From JAHEAO01 sp942492375 (GTDB lineage Bacteria > Pseudomonadota > Alphaproteobacteria > Rhodobacterales > Rhodobacteraceae): DNA of 64,000 bases. Positions 8,667 to 17,393 of this stretch are shown here, piece after piece. Every line of letters starts with the position of its first letter. Within the stretch, counting starts at the first letter, position 1. Location: the NCBI GenBank assembly GCA_942492375.1, contig CALOEL010000007.1:1-64000 (forward strand). Direction: 5' to 3'. The notes below the pieces were generated by a model that was not told where the DNA came from, searched no databases, and worked only from the letters and a program-made list of their open reading frames with translations. A program made the position numbers and the translations under genes.

Positions 8667-9692
8667 ATGAAGGTTGTGCACCTGCTTGCGTGTCTGCTGA
8701 GTCTTGCCGTCGTCGCCTGTTCGCCGAATTGCAGTGATGATCCGGAGTTCGAGTCCGCATCGAAATTCCCAGCGCTTCACGGTCCCTACCTCGGACAGGA
8801 ACTGCCTGGGTTGGAGCCCGAGATCTTCGCCCCGGGCATCATCTCGACCGGTCTCGCCACCCGCGATGTCGCCATGACCCCCGACGGCACAGAGCTTTAC
8901 TTCGCGGTCACTCTCGGCGGCCGCACGATGATTATGGAGACCCATCAGCAAGACGGCGTCTGGACTGAACCCGCGGTGGCTCCTTTCTCCGGGCGCTACC
9001 TGGATATCGAGCCCACCATTTCGCCAGATGGACAGCGATTTTTCTTTCTCTCAACCCGACCGCAGGCTGGACAGGAGGAAAAGCCTGGCTGGGTCTATCA
9101 GGACATCTGGGTCATGGACCGCGACGGCGACGCCTGGAGTGAGCCATATAACCTCGGCCCACCGATCAATTCCGACGCCCCCGAGTACTTCCCTTCGGTC
9201 ACGACCGATGGCACGGTCTACTTCACTCGTGAGGGCGAAGACCGGGTTTCCTCCACATGGCGTTCGCGCCTGGTCGACGGCGCCTACACGGAGCCTGAAA
9301 GACTAGGTCCTGAGGTCAACTGCGGCAGCAACAGGTTCAACGTCTTTGTAGCGCCGGATGAGAGCTTTGCGATCGTGCCGAACCTCGGAAGAGAGGACGC
9401 CACCGGCGGGGTCGACTACTACGTGGTCTTCCGCTCCACCGATGACACCTGGTCCGAGCCGATCAACATGGGCCCGGTGATCAACCAGCCGGAGGGCCGG
9501 GAGTGGTCGGCGTCGCTTTCTCCCGACGGCAAGTACCTTTTCTTCATGTCGTCACGAGCTTACGGCGAAACGGATGTCCCTCTCACTTCGAGGTCAATCA
9601 CCGAGCTCCTCACACTTTCGAGCCAGCCGGGTTGGGGGAGCTCCGATATTTGGTGGGTGAGTGCGGAAGTCATCGAGCAGTTGCGACCCTGA
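8667..9692 (+). CDS. PD40 (TolB-like WD40) repeat lipoprotein
   Basis: A 341-residue exported protein. The leader MKVVHLLACLLSLAVVAC ends in a lipobox-type Cys18. The rest is built of PD40 beta-propeller repeats: MTPDGTELYFAVT, ISPDGQRFFFLSTRP, SVTTDGTVYFTRE, VAPDESFAIVPN and LSPDGKYLFFMSSRA. Such propellers are usually periplasmic binding or scaffold modules; no enzymatic motif is visible. GAAGGAGGAG precedes ATG 8667, which is why this start is chosen over ATG 8652. It interrupts the trp cluster between trpF and trpB and has no obvious link to tryptophan. Confidence 0.8.
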   Translation: MKVVHLLACLLSLAVVACSPNCSDDPEFESASKFPALHGPYLGQELPGLEPEIFAPGIISTGLATRDVAMTPDGTELYFAVTLGGRTMIMETHQQDGVWTEPAVAPFSGRYLDIEPTISPDGQRFFFLSTRPQAGQEEKPGWVYQDIWVMDRDGDAWSEPYNLGPPINSDAPEYFPSVTTDGTVYFTREGEDRVSSTWRSRLVDGAYTEPERLGPEVNCGSNRFNVFVAPDESFAIVPNLGREDATGGVDYYVVFRSTDDTWSEPINMGPVINQPEGREWSASLSPDGKYLFFMSSRAYGETDVPLTSRSITELLTLSSQPGWGSSDIWWVSAEVIEQLRP

Positions 9693-9730
9693 CCGGTACT
9701 TCGGTCCGCCGCACAGAATGAGTCCGTTTT

Positions 9731-9750
9731 TGGATACTCGATACTCGATC
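9731..9750. repeat. GATACTC heptamers bordering S23 element copy 1
   Basis: Two to three GATACTC units sit directly outside the left terminal inverted repeat of the element. A longer array of the same heptamer lies outside the right end at 10642-10688. Confidence 0.7.
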
Positions 9751-9912
9751 ACTCTTGTCCAAGACAGCGTTTCGGGAAGCCGACTCAGATTTGACTGGCG
9801 GAGGCATTGCAGCGGCAGGTGCAGTGGCAGCCACCAGCGACAGCAATCAGCATCAGCGATCAGAGGCCGCGGCAGCGACAGCATCCAGTCTGACTGGGAT
9901 AAATAACTGAAA

Positions 9913-10268
9913 TCATGACCTTGGGTTGAGCAATCGCCAGGTCGCATCGCACGGACCTGATCGAAGGCTTTCTTTGCGACATGGGCGGCTCTCCGATTGA
10001 TCGCCCCGGCGTGCGCGAGGAGCTTCAGGTAGCTGTCGACCTCTTTGGCCGAGGCGTAGGCGATTCTCCAGTGGTTCGACCGGTCCCTTCCGACCCGGCC
10101 GTGCCCTTCTGCGAGGTTAGCTGGAACCGAGCTTGCCGACCGGATCACTTGATCGGCAATCGGCTTCAGAGGAGCGGGAACCCTCATCACCAGCTTGATC
10201 GCGATTCCTGCTGCTTCGAGGGCTTTCGTATGGGCAATGAGGTTTGGGTTCGTGGCGGCGTTGGACAT
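9913..10268 (-). CDS. Four-helix-bundle (S23 / 23S rRNA IVP-like) protein, copy 1, C-terminus shifted
   Basis: MSNAATNPNLIAHTKALEAA begins a typical S23-family four-helix bundle, with the family core SVPANLAEGHGRVG and later SYLKLLAHAGAI. GGAGGTGACC precedes ATG 10268. Compared with the second copy (17561-17914), two extra bases at about 9941-9948 shift the last residues out of frame, so this copy reads through to 9594 and overlaps the 3' end of the PD40 gene on the other strand. The original stop would be at 9913. Family members are small and were first found in rRNA intervening sequences; their biochemical role is not settled. Confidence 0.75.
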
Positions 10269-10309
10269 GGTCACCTCCGGGTCGTTCATGCCTTCCCCAA
10301 AGCTGGCGA

Positions 10310-10375
10310 GTCGGCCGGTGTCAAGGGTTGCAAAGCAACCGGCCCAGGGCCGGCCCGCCCTTGACACCGGCCGAC
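10310..10375. repeat. 18-bp perfect hairpin in the centre of S23 element copy 1
   Basis: GTCGGCCGGTGTCAAGGG (10310-10327) is a perfect inverted repeat of 10358-10375, enclosing a 30-base loop that itself contains GGCC palindromes. The equivalent region of the second element copy is unrelated in sequence. Confidence 0.8.
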
Positions 10376-10641
10376 ACGGCAGCTATCTCGCCCGTTGAAC
10401 GACCCGGAGGTGATCATGCCGGCGTCACGGGACCCTGCCCTCTGCCCCTGCCCTCTGACGCCGCCGCTGCTCCCTGTCGCTGCCGCTGAATACTGCCGCT
10501 GTTACCTGTCGCGGTCGCCCGCGCCTTGGACAGCATCAGTTGGTTGAAGGGAACCTCGCCTTGGAAAGGCCGAAAACCGACCCGTAACCCTTGTGTTATC
10601 AGATGGGCAACGTCACCTGTGGATTTGTTTTGGACAGCAGT

Positions 10642-10757
10642 GATACTCGATACTCGTCACTCGATACTCGATACTCGATACTCGATACCACCCGCCCACC
10701 CAATGACGGGGGTATGGGTTTGGAGGATAGAGAATCGAGAATCGAGCATCGAGTATC
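10642..10757. repeat. Paired 7-bp arrays (CGATACT / AGAATCG) upstream of trpB
   Basis: About seven CGATACT-type units (10642-10688), then CCACCCGCCCACCC inverted against GGGGGTATGGGTTTGG, then AGAATCG/AGCATCG units (10729-10757). The stretch from 10376 to 10817 holds no supported gene apart from the element end and these repeats. Confidence 0.85.
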
Positions 10758-10801
10758 CGCTGACAACTCCCATCGCGGTCCCACACACGAATACGATCCG
10801 G

Positions 10802-10807
10802 TAGAAT
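10802..10807 (+). promoter_or_regulatory. Possible -10 box of trpB (TAGAAT)
   Basis: TAGAAT ends 10 bases before the trpB ATG at 10818, so transcription from it would give a nearly leaderless message. No convincing -35 was found. It would let trpBA be transcribed despite the insertion upstream. Confidence 0.35.
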
Positions 10808-10817
10808 CGTTGCCTTG

Positions 10818-12014
10818 ATGAAAAAGCTACCTGACGACCGTGGCTACTTTGGCGCCTTTGGCGGCCGGTTTGTTCCAGAAACCTTGATGGCGCCACTGGC
10901 CGAACTTGAGGAGGCTTACCACAAGGCGGGTCGCGACCGAGGGTTCCAGGCGCGGCTCGACGAGCTGCTGGAGCACTACGTCGGTCGGCCGACGCCGTTG
11001 TATTCGGCCCGGCGGTTGTCAGCCCGTCTCGGCGGCGCCCGCATCTGGCTCAAGCGCGAGGACCTGTGCCACACCGGTGCGCACAAGATCAACAACGCCC
11101 TCGGCCAGGCGCTGCTCGCCTGCGAGATGGGCAAGGGCCGGGTGATCGCCGAAACCGGCGCCGGGCAGCACGGAGTCGCGGTAGCGACGGCGGCGGCCCT
11201 TCTTGGTCTCGAGTGCCGGATCTACATGGGTTCGGAAGACATCAGGCGGCAGGAGCTCAACGTCGTCCGGATGCGCCTGATGGGCGCCGAGGTCACGGCC
11301 GTGGACGCCGGATCGCAGACCCTCAAGGACGCGATCAACGAGGCCCTGCGCGATTGGGTCACCAATGTTCGTTCGACGCACTATATTCTCGGATCGGTCC
11401 TCGGCCCCCATCCCTACCCGATGATGGTCCGCGATTTTCAGACGGTTATCGGTCGCGAGGCGGTGGTGCAGATCAAAAAGGCCGCGCGCGGGATGCCCGA
11501 TCTGGTGGTTGCCTGCGTCGGTGGCGGATCCAACGCCGCCGGGATCTTTTCCGCATTTGTCTCCTATCCCGCGGTCGGATTGGTCGGGGTCGAGGCCGGG
11601 GGGCGTGGTATCAAACCGGGAGAGCATGCCGCGCGTTTCTCGGAGGCCGGTGCTCCCGGGGTGCTCCACGGCACGCGCACCTTTGTCCTCCAGGACGATG
11701 ACGGCCAGATTCTCGGCACCCACTCGATATCGGCGGGTCTCGACTACCCCGCGGTCGGTCCCGAACACGCGCAATGGAGAGAAAACGCAAGGGTCAGCTA
11801 CACCCACATTGGTGACAAAGAGGCGATTGCGGCCTTTCATCTCCTGGCCGAATGCGAGGGCATCGTGCCGGCCCTGGAGTCTGCGCACGCGGTTGCCTTT
11901 GCCACCCGCGTCGCGCCTTCGATGCCCCTCAGCAGCAATATTCTGGTCAATCTCTCGGGCCGCGGCGACAAGGATCTTGCCGAGGTGAGCAGGGCGGATG
12001 GGGACGCGCCGTGA
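10818..12014 (+). CDS. trpB: Tryptophan synthase beta subunit
   Basis: TrpB condenses indole with serine using PLP. At 398 residues it has the usual TrpB1 length. It begins LPDDRGYFGAFGGRFVPETL and carries the PLP lysine in HTGAHKINNALGQ, the substrate loop AETGAGQHGVA, the phosphate-binding GGGSNA and the C-terminal SGRGDKD. ATG 10818 is used; a TTG three bases earlier is also open. It overlaps trpA by 4 bases (GTGA), consistent with a tight TrpAB complex. It follows the S23 element and repeat arrays and has no clear ribosome-binding site. Confidence 0.96.
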   Translation: MKKLPDDRGYFGAFGGRFVPETLMAPLAELEEAYHKAGRDRGFQARLDELLEHYVGRPTPLYSARRLSARLGGARIWLKREDLCHTGAHKINNALGQALLACEMGKGRVIAETGAGQHGVAVATAAALLGLECRIYMGSEDIRRQELNVVRMRLMGAEVTAVDAGSQTLKDAINEALRDWVTNVRSTHYILGSVLGPHPYPMMVRDFQTVIGREAVVQIKKAARGMPDLVVACVGGGSNAAGIFSAFVSYPAVGLVGVEAGGRGIKPGEHAARFSEAGAPGVLHGTRTFVLQDDDGQILGTHSISAGLDYPAVGPEHAQWRENARVSYTHIGDKEAIAAFHLLAECEGIVPALESAHAVAFATRVAPSMPLSSNILVNLSGRGDKDLAEVSRADGDAP

Positions 12015-12808
12015 AGAGATTGGAAGGAGCCTTTCGCGCGGCGAAGAAGAAGGGCCGGGCCGCCTTCATTCCCTACATCACGGCGGGCGATCCAAATCTC
12101 GAAGTCACGGTCGATCTGGTGCAAGCCCTGGCACGGGCCGGCGCCGATGTCATCGAACTCGGAATTCCGTTTTCAGACCCCATCGCGGACGGACCGACGA
12201 ATCAAAGGGCGGCGGAACGCGCCCTGGCTGCCGGCACAACGCTCACCGGAGTCCTCGCGGCGGTGGAGGTCATCAGGCTTGACCTGGAAATACCCATCGT
12301 CCTCTTTACTTACGCCAACCCGGTCTTGCGCTACGGAATCGAGACTTTTGCTGAAGATGCGGCGGCGGCCGGGATCGACGGAGTGCTCTTCACCGATGTT
12401 CCGGCGGAGGAGATGGCGGCCTTCGAGGAGAAGCTCGGCGCAAACGGCCTCGACCTCATCATGCTCGTGACCCCGACCTCGGATCGGCGGCGCATGAAGG
12501 CGGCGGCGCGTTTCGGTGGTGGATTTCTCTACCTGGTGTCACGAACAGGCGTCACCGGCGCCCGCCAGGACCTCGACGCCGAGCTTGCCGGCAATGTTCG
12601 CGCCGCCCACAAGGCATCGAAATTGCCGGTCGCCGTGGGCTTCGGTATCTCGTCACGGGAACAGGTTGCGCGCGTCGCGGCTCTTGCCGATGGCGTGGTC
12701 GTGGGATCGGCGATCGTCAGCCGCATCGGAGCGCTCGGTAACTGTGAGGAACTGGTCGGCGAAGTCGAGTCCTTTGCCGCCAAGCTGAGCGATGCTTGCA
12801 AGAAGTAA
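12011..12808 (+). CDS. trpA: Tryptophan synthase alpha subunit
   Basis: TrpA cleaves indole-3-glycerol phosphate and passes indole to TrpB. The 265-residue barrel shows FIPYITAGDPN, the catalytic Glu in VIELGIPFSDPIADGP (same stretch carries the catalytic Asp of later barrel position), FTYANPVLRYG, LVSRTGVTGAR and VGFGISS with VVVGSAIV at the phosphate site. GTG 12011 overlaps the trpB stop codon, so the subunits are translationally coupled. Last gene of the trp cluster. Confidence 0.95.
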   Translation: MKRLEGAFRAAKKKGRAAFIPYITAGDPNLEVTVDLVQALARAGADVIELGIPFSDPIADGPTNQRAAERALAAGTTLTGVLAAVEVIRLDLEIPIVLFTYANPVLRYGIETFAEDAAAAGIDGVLFTDVPAEEMAAFEEKLGANGLDLIMLVTPTSDRRRMKAAARFGGGFLYLVSRTGVTGARQDLDAELAGNVRAAHKASKLPVAVGFGISSREQVARVAALADGVVVGSAIVSRIGALGNCEELVGEVESFAAKLSDACKK

Positions 12809-12811
12809 TGT

Positions 12812-12902
12812 TGAATTTTGAATTATGGATTTTGAATTACTCCCACCCGCCCAGATCTCGCGGGGGGAGGGTCGGGAATTCAGAATTCAGAATTCAGAAT
12901 TC
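12812..12902. repeat. Paired 7-bp arrays between trpA and rsmA
   Basis: TTTGAAT-type units (12812-12839), core CCCACCCGCCC against GGGGGGAGGG, then AATTCAG units (12876-12902). CATAAT at 12902-12907 ends eight bases before the rsmA ATG and could act as its -10, giving a very short leader. Confidence 0.8.
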
Positions 12903-12915
12903 ATAATTTGTCGTC

Positions 12916-13680
12916 ATGGGTAGGCCCAAGCGTCGTCGGCTCGGTCAGAATTTTCTGGTTGATGAAACGATCGCCGAAAAAATTGCGGCGGCGCTGGCGG
13001 AAGAGCCGGCAAGGGTTCTCGAGATCGGACCGGGACGCGGTGCACTGACCGAAGTCTTGCTCGAGCGTTTTGGCCGCGTTCTCGCCCTCGAGCTCGACGA
13101 GCAGCTGGTGCCTGCCCTTGTTCAGCGATTCGGCGGCTACGGCCTCGATGTACGGCATTCTGATGCTTTGAGCGATGATCTCGATTCCATTTTGGCCGCC
13201 GAATCGCCGTGGCAGGTCGCCTCGAATCTTCCCTACTCGGTCGGGACAGCCATTCTCCGAAGGTTGTTGCGCCGAAACGACCTCTTCACCCGAATGGTCG
13301 TCATGCTGCAACGGGAGGTGGCGCTCCGGGTGGTGGCCGAACCGGGCGGCAAGGGTCACGGTTTGATCGCCCTCGAACGTGCCGCCTGGGCCAATGCAAG
13401 GCTCCTCTTCGATGTCGGCCCCCGGGCCTTCCGTCCTCGCCCGAAGGTCGTATCGTCGGTCGTGGTGCTGGACCTCAAGCCGTGCGATCACAATCCGAAG
13501 ATATTGGATCAGGCCCTGAAGTTGGCGTCGCAAGCGCTCACCCTGCCACGCAAGATGCTCAGTAACGCGCTGCCACGCGAGATCGAAAACTCGATGATCG
13601 AGGCGGCCGGCCTCGAACCGACTCAGCGGCCCGGAACAGTGTCGCTCGAGGGCTGGATGAGGCTGGCAGATCGTTCATAA
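12916..13680 (+). CDS. rsmA: 16S rRNA dimethyladenosine transferase (KsgA)
   Basis: RsmA dimethylates the two adjacent adenines in the 3'-terminal hairpin of 16S rRNA during 30S assembly. The 254-residue protein starts RLGQNFLVDE, then has the SAM-binding EIGPGRGALTEVLL near residue 36, the acidic ALELDEQL and the catalytic SNLPYSVGTAIL (NLPY motif). The C-terminal helical domain ends near residue 254, a little short of the E. coli protein. No close ribosome-binding site is seen. Confidence 0.93.
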   Translation: MGRPKRRRLGQNFLVDETIAEKIAAALAEEPARVLEIGPGRGALTEVLLERFGRVLALELDEQLVPALVQRFGGYGLDVRHSDALSDDLDSILAAESPWQVASNLPYSVGTAILRRLLRRNDLFTRMVVMLQREVALRVVAEPGGKGHGLIALERAAWANARLLFDVGPRAFRPRPKVVSSVVVLDLKPCDHNPKILDQALKLASQALTLPRKMLSNALPREIENSMIEAAGLEPTQRPGTVSLEGWMRLADRS

Positions 13681-13781
13681 GTCTGCCGTTGGCAATGACT
13701 TGCCTGGAAGTGGTACCATTCAGTAAGCATGGGTGCATACCGTGGACATCATGACCCGACCCGACCCACCGGGGTCTGGGG

Positions 13782-14570
13782 ATGACGCTGTGGCAAGCTG
13801 CCCTTTTGGGTGTTCTTCAGGGACTGACAGAGTTCCTGCCGGTCTCCTCGTCGGGGCATCTCGCGCTGGCCCAGATGTTGATTCCGGGTTTCGAGCAACC
13901 GGGCGTCGTTTTCGATGCCACGCTCCACGTTGGTACCGCAGGCGCCGTGGTGTGGTTCGAGCGGCGGAGAATCCTGAACTGGTTCGGCTCCAGCCCGGGA
14001 CGCCATCTTCTCGCGCTGCTGATACTCGGTACCATCGCCACCGTCGTTGTCGCCTTTCCTTTGCGGAGCATCGCAGTGGCGGCATTTTCGGAACCCCTGT
14101 GGGTGGGCTTTGGACTGGTCCTCACCGGCGTGATCGTCGCCACCACCAGGTTTTTGCCGGGAGGGTCCGGCGACGAATCCACGATGACCTGGCGACAAGC
14201 TCTAGCTATCGGTCTGGCACAGGGCCTTGCGGTCTTTCCGGGGCTTTCGCGATCCGGCGTTACGATAGCAGCCAGCCTGGGTGCAGGGCTCGACCGTGCC
14301 TGGGCCGCGCGATTCTCGTTCCTCCTCAGTGTGCCGATCATTGCGACGGTGGCCCTCGGACAGGTCTTCGAAAGCAGGGCCGAGCTGATGATTGCCGGTA
14401 GCGGGTTCTTGGTCGCGTGTGCGGTCGGTGCCCTGGCGGCCGGCATCACTGGCTACTTTGCACTCCAAATCGTCATAAAAACTGTGTCGAGCCGTATCTT
14501 TCACCGTTTCGCGTGGTACTGCATCCCACTCGGGCTCGTGGTGCTTATCCTGACGTGGGTGGGCCGATGA
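13782..14570 (+). CDS. uppP: Undecaprenyl-diphosphatase (UppP/BacA)
   Basis: An integral membrane enzyme of 262 residues that dephosphorylates C55-PP to recycle the cell-wall lipid carrier; overexpression gives bacitracin resistance in known members. Signatures are GLTEFLPVSSSGHLAL near residue 15, with the catalytic glutamate and serines, and FPGLSRSGVTIAASL near residue 158. About seven or eight hydrophobic segments span the rest. The stop codon overlaps the ftsK start (ATGA). Confidence 0.95.
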   Translation: MTLWQAALLGVLQGLTEFLPVSSSGHLALAQMLIPGFEQPGVVFDATLHVGTAGAVVWFERRRILNWFGSSPGRHLLALLILGTIATVVVAFPLRSIAVAAFSEPLWVGFGLVLTGVIVATTRFLPGGSGDESTMTWRQALAIGLAQGLAVFPGLSRSGVTIAASLGAGLDRAWAARFSFLLSVPIIATVALGQVFESRAELMIAGSGFLVACAVGALAAGITGYFALQIVIKTVSSRIFHRFAWYCIPLGLVVLILTWVGR

Positions 14571-16966
14571 TGAGAGAGCGGGTGGTCCGGGAAGCGATTG
14601 CGGTGGCGCTCCTGCTCGGGGCACTATTGGTTGCGGTGGCTTTGTTGTCCCATTCGCCTGTCGATCCGAGCCCATTCCACGCCTCGACCTTGCGTGAGTC
14701 TCCCCAGAACCTCGCCGGCTGGCTTGGCGCTACACTTTCAGCTGCTCTCTTCAGTTTCATCGGTGTGACCGCATTCGTTCTGCCGGTGGCAGCCGCGGTT
14801 CTCGGCTGGCGTCTGCTGCGACAGTCTCCGATGGCAAATCCGCGGTTGGCGGCGGTGGGTTGGGGAATGCTCCTGATTGCCATGCCGGGTTTTGCTAGCC
14901 TGCTCACACGCGATGTACCGTTCCGCGATGGGAGGATTTCCTCGGGCGGCTACCTGGGGCTCTCTGAGACCGAGCTTCTGCGTGGCTTTGCTGGACCGGT
15001 GGGGGGCATCGTGGTGCTGGTCTTTCTGCTGGTCGTCGGACTCCTGCTTTTGTCGGGAGCGTCGGCGGGCGCATTCGCCGACCGACTGACTGAACGGATT
15101 CGCGATCGTTGGTTCGCCCGGCGGCGCGAGGTGCACGAACGACGGCGGGAAAAGGAAGAGGACAGGGCAAGGCAGCGGGTCATCGATCGTCAAGTGCGTC
15201 GCCTGGAAAAGAGTGGTGAGTATCGAGGCTCGCTAACAGTCAAAGAAGTGGAGGGACGGGGGCGCTTCCGTATTATCCGCAAGCATGCGGAGGAGGCGAT
15301 GGTCGAGGAGGTCGCGGGCGAGGTTGATGTGACGGGTAGCGCCAAGACCAGTAGTCGAAAACCGAAAAAAACCGCCCCAAAGAAGCAAGCTCCGAAGTCA
15401 AAAAGTCGCAAGCTTCAGGAGGAGTTTGACTTCGTAGATGATCTTGATTCATACGATCTGCCAAAGGAGACCTTCCTCGAACTCGCGGACGAGCCGCCCG
15501 AAAGGGATTCGGCGGCGCTCATCGAAATGTCCAAGCTGATCACCGCCAAGTGTCAGGAGTTCAAGGTTCGTGGCGAAGTCGTCAATATCCGCACTGGGCC
15601 GGTGATTACCACTTACGAATTCAGGCTCGACTCGGGGGTCAAAATATCGGCAGTACAGAATCTGTCCGAGGACCTCGCGCTCGCATTGCGTACCGACTCG
15701 GTGCGCATCGAAAGAATCCCGGGGCGCGCCACCGTCGGTATCGAAGTGCCGAACCCTGATCCCGAGGTCATTCGTCTGCGGCAGCTGATCACGGTGCCCG
15801 AGTTTGACCGTGCACAGTCGTTACTGACGCTCAGCCTTGGGGTCGATATTCGAGGCAAGCCGTTCTTTTCCGATCTCAGTCGGATGCCGCATCTCCTGAT
15901 GGGCGGGTTCACGGGTGCCGGTAAGTCGGTCGGCCTCAACGCCATGATCATGTCGATCCTCTACAAGGCTCGCCCCGACGAGGTGAAGTTCATCCTGGTC
16001 GACCCGAAGATGGTCGAACTCGGTGTCTATGCCGACATCCCCCACCTTTTGACGCCGATCATTTCCAACCCCAAGAAGGCGGCCAACGCCCTCGGGTGGG
16101 CGGTGTCGGAGATGGATGACCGCTACCGCATCCTGGCTGGCCTCGGGGTGCGCAACCTCCAGCAGTACAACCAGCTGCTCAAAGACCCGGTGGCACTCCG
16201 GCGAGCCACGAAAAAATTGACCGAGGAGGCCAACGGCGAGCCGCCGGTACTCGCACCGATGCCTTACATCGTAATCATTATCGACGAGCTGGCCGACCTC
16301 ATGATCACTTCCTCGAGGGCAGTGGAGGAATCCATTACCCGTCTCGCGCAGAAAGCGCGCGCCGTTGGCGTGCACCTCGTTTGTGCTACCCAACGGCCAT
16401 CGGTGGACATCCTGACAGGCATCATCAAGGCGAACTTCCCGTGCCGGATCGCCTACAAGGTCCGTTCACGATTCGACTCACGCACGATCCTCGATTCAAT
16501 GGGAGCAGAACACCTTCTGGGCCGCGGCGACATGCTCTTCCTGCCCCCGGGCAGCGCCAATCTCATGCGGCTGCACGGACCGCTGGTGACCGAGAAGGAG
16601 ATCGCCAGCGTGGTTCGCTATGTCAAGCGCTTTGGTAAACCCGAATACCAGCGTGAGGTGCTGTCCCACGCTCCGCTCGGCCCGCCCGATCGCGGTGGCA
16701 AACGCAACACGCTGGAAGAAGCCGAAGACATCGAGGACCCGATGTACGACGCCGCAGCGCGGATGGTCGTCAAGACCCGCAAGGCCTCCGCCTCGTATAT
16801 CCAGCGTCGATTGCGGCTCGGTTACACCCGTTCGGCGCGACTCTTAGATATGATGGAAAAGGAAGGTCTGGTGGGACCGCCTGCGGGTTCGAAGGGGCGG
16901 GAGCTGCTGGTTTCCGAAAACTATTTCGGCGATGTCGACGAGACGCACGAACTCAACGACGGCTAG
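14567..16966 (+). CDS. ftsK: DNA translocase FtsK
   Basis: A 799-residue FtsK/SpoIIIE translocase that pumps the chromosome terminus through the septum and assists dimer resolution. The N-terminus has four hydrophobic segments (within residues 1-170). A charged linker follows (180-290), with EKSGEYRGSLTVKEVEGRGR and a Lys/Ser-rich KKTAPKKQAPKSKSRK stretch. The motor has Walker A GGFTGAGKSVGLNAM near residue 447 and Walker B IVIIIDELADLM near 567. The C-terminal gamma winged helix is SASYIQRRLRLGYTRSARLL. The linker is short, as in many non-proteobacterial homologues. Confidence 0.95.
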   Translation: MMRERVVREAIAVALLLGALLVAVALLSHSPVDPSPFHASTLRESPQNLAGWLGATLSAALFSFIGVTAFVLPVAAAVLGWRLLRQSPMANPRLAAVGWGMLLIAMPGFASLLTRDVPFRDGRISSGGYLGLSETELLRGFAGPVGGIVVLVFLLVVGLLLLSGASAGAFADRLTERIRDRWFARRREVHERRREKEEDRARQRVIDRQVRRLEKSGEYRGSLTVKEVEGRGRFRIIRKHAEEAMVEEVAGEVDVTGSAKTSSRKPKKTAPKKQAPKSKSRKLQEEFDFVDDLDSYDLPKETFLELADEPPERDSAALIEMSKLITAKCQEFKVRGEVVNIRTGPVITTYEFRLDSGVKISAVQNLSEDLALALRTDSVRIERIPGRATVGIEVPNPDPEVIRLRQLITVPEFDRAQSLLTLSLGVDIRGKPFFSDLSRMPHLLMGGFTGAGKSVGLNAMIMSILYKARPDEVKFILVDPKMVELGVYADIPHLLTPIISNPKKAANALGWAVSEMDDRYRILAGLGVRNLQQYNQLLKDPVALRRATKKLTEEANGEPPVLAPMPYIVIIIDELADLMITSSRAVEESITRLAQKARAVGVHLVCATQRPSVDILTGIIKANFPCRIAYKVRSRFDSRTILDSMGAEHLLGRGDMLFLPPGSANLMRLHGPLVTEKEIASVVRYVKRFGKPEYQREVLSHAPLGPPDRGGKRNTLEEAEDIEDPMYDAAARMVVKTRKASASYIQRRLRLGYTRSARLLDMMEKEGLVGPPAGSKGRELLVSENYFGDVDETHELNDG

Positions 16967-16989
16967 CCGAGGGGCGACGGAAGGTAAAT

Positions 16990-17301
16990 ATGGGTTTTGG
17001 ATTTCTCGAACTTTCGCCGGTCACCCTCTATCAGCTGGGATCTGTGGCAGTGGTTTCAGTGTTGTTGTTGCTCTTGCTCGCATCTTTCATGTCGCGGTCG
17101 AGGGTCTTCTGCCAGTATCTCAATCACATGACTGGCATCGAGTTGCGGCCAGGTACTGTTCGCGGCCTTTTCAAGCGGCGCGGGCGTGCGGGCGTCCGTG
17201 ACTACCTCATCGACCTCCTGATCCGCGAGGACCTCGCAGATCCGAATCGGGTCGTCACGCCGGACTCCAAACCGGACACTTCTATTTTCGAGAACAAGTG
17301 A
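16990..17301 (+). CDS. Small membrane-anchored hypothetical protein
   Basis: A 103-residue protein with one strong hydrophobic helix at about residues 12-33, then a basic, cytosolic-looking tail (GLFKRRGRAGVRDYLIDLLI). AAGG lies five bases before ATG 16990. No family recognised. It follows ftsK after 23 bases and may be co-transcribed with it. Confidence 0.6.
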   Translation: MGFGFLELSPVTLYQLGSVAVVSVLLLLLLASFMSRSRVFCQYLNHMTGIELRPGTVRGLFKRRGRAGVRDYLIDLLIREDLADPNRVVTPDSKPDTSIFENK

Positions 17302-17335
17302 CTCTCTAGAAGTCATCTGCCCCCTATCCTCGCCA

Positions 17336-17393
17336 GATTCTCGATTCTCGATTCTCAATCCACTTGCCCACCCGATAATCGATTCTCGATACT
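17336..17393. repeat. 7-bp arrays (TTCTCGA) bordering S23 element copy 2
   Basis: TTCTCGA-type units at about 17336-17360, a CCACTTGCCCACCCG core, then ATTCTCGATACTCGA leading straight into the left terminus of the element at 17394. The gap from 17302 to 17560 otherwise consists of the element flank. Confidence 0.75.

Larger units (their letters stand above)
9746..10646. mobile_element. S23-gene-carrying repeat element, copy 1
   Basis: About 0.9 kb bounded by GATCACTCTTGTCCAAGAC at the left and the complement of TATCACTGCTGTCCAAAAC at the right, which is an imperfect terminal inverted repeat of about 20 bp. It holds a four-helix-bundle gene on the minus strand, a variable centre and a conserved right block of about 140 bp (10504-10646). 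A second copy lies at 17394-18400. Repeated structure and termini suggest mobility, but there is no transposase and no clear target-site duplication. Confidence 0.55.

Noticed and set aside
9594..9912. C-terminal extension of S23 copy 1 as a real domain
   Set aside because: It arises from a two-base insertion relative to copy 2 and reads through noncoding element sequence and antisense of the PD40 gene.
10393..10640. A second gene in the S23 element starting at the GGAGGTGATCATG site
   Set aside because: The frame is low-complexity Pro/Cys-rich sequence without any family match and is not conserved between the two copies.
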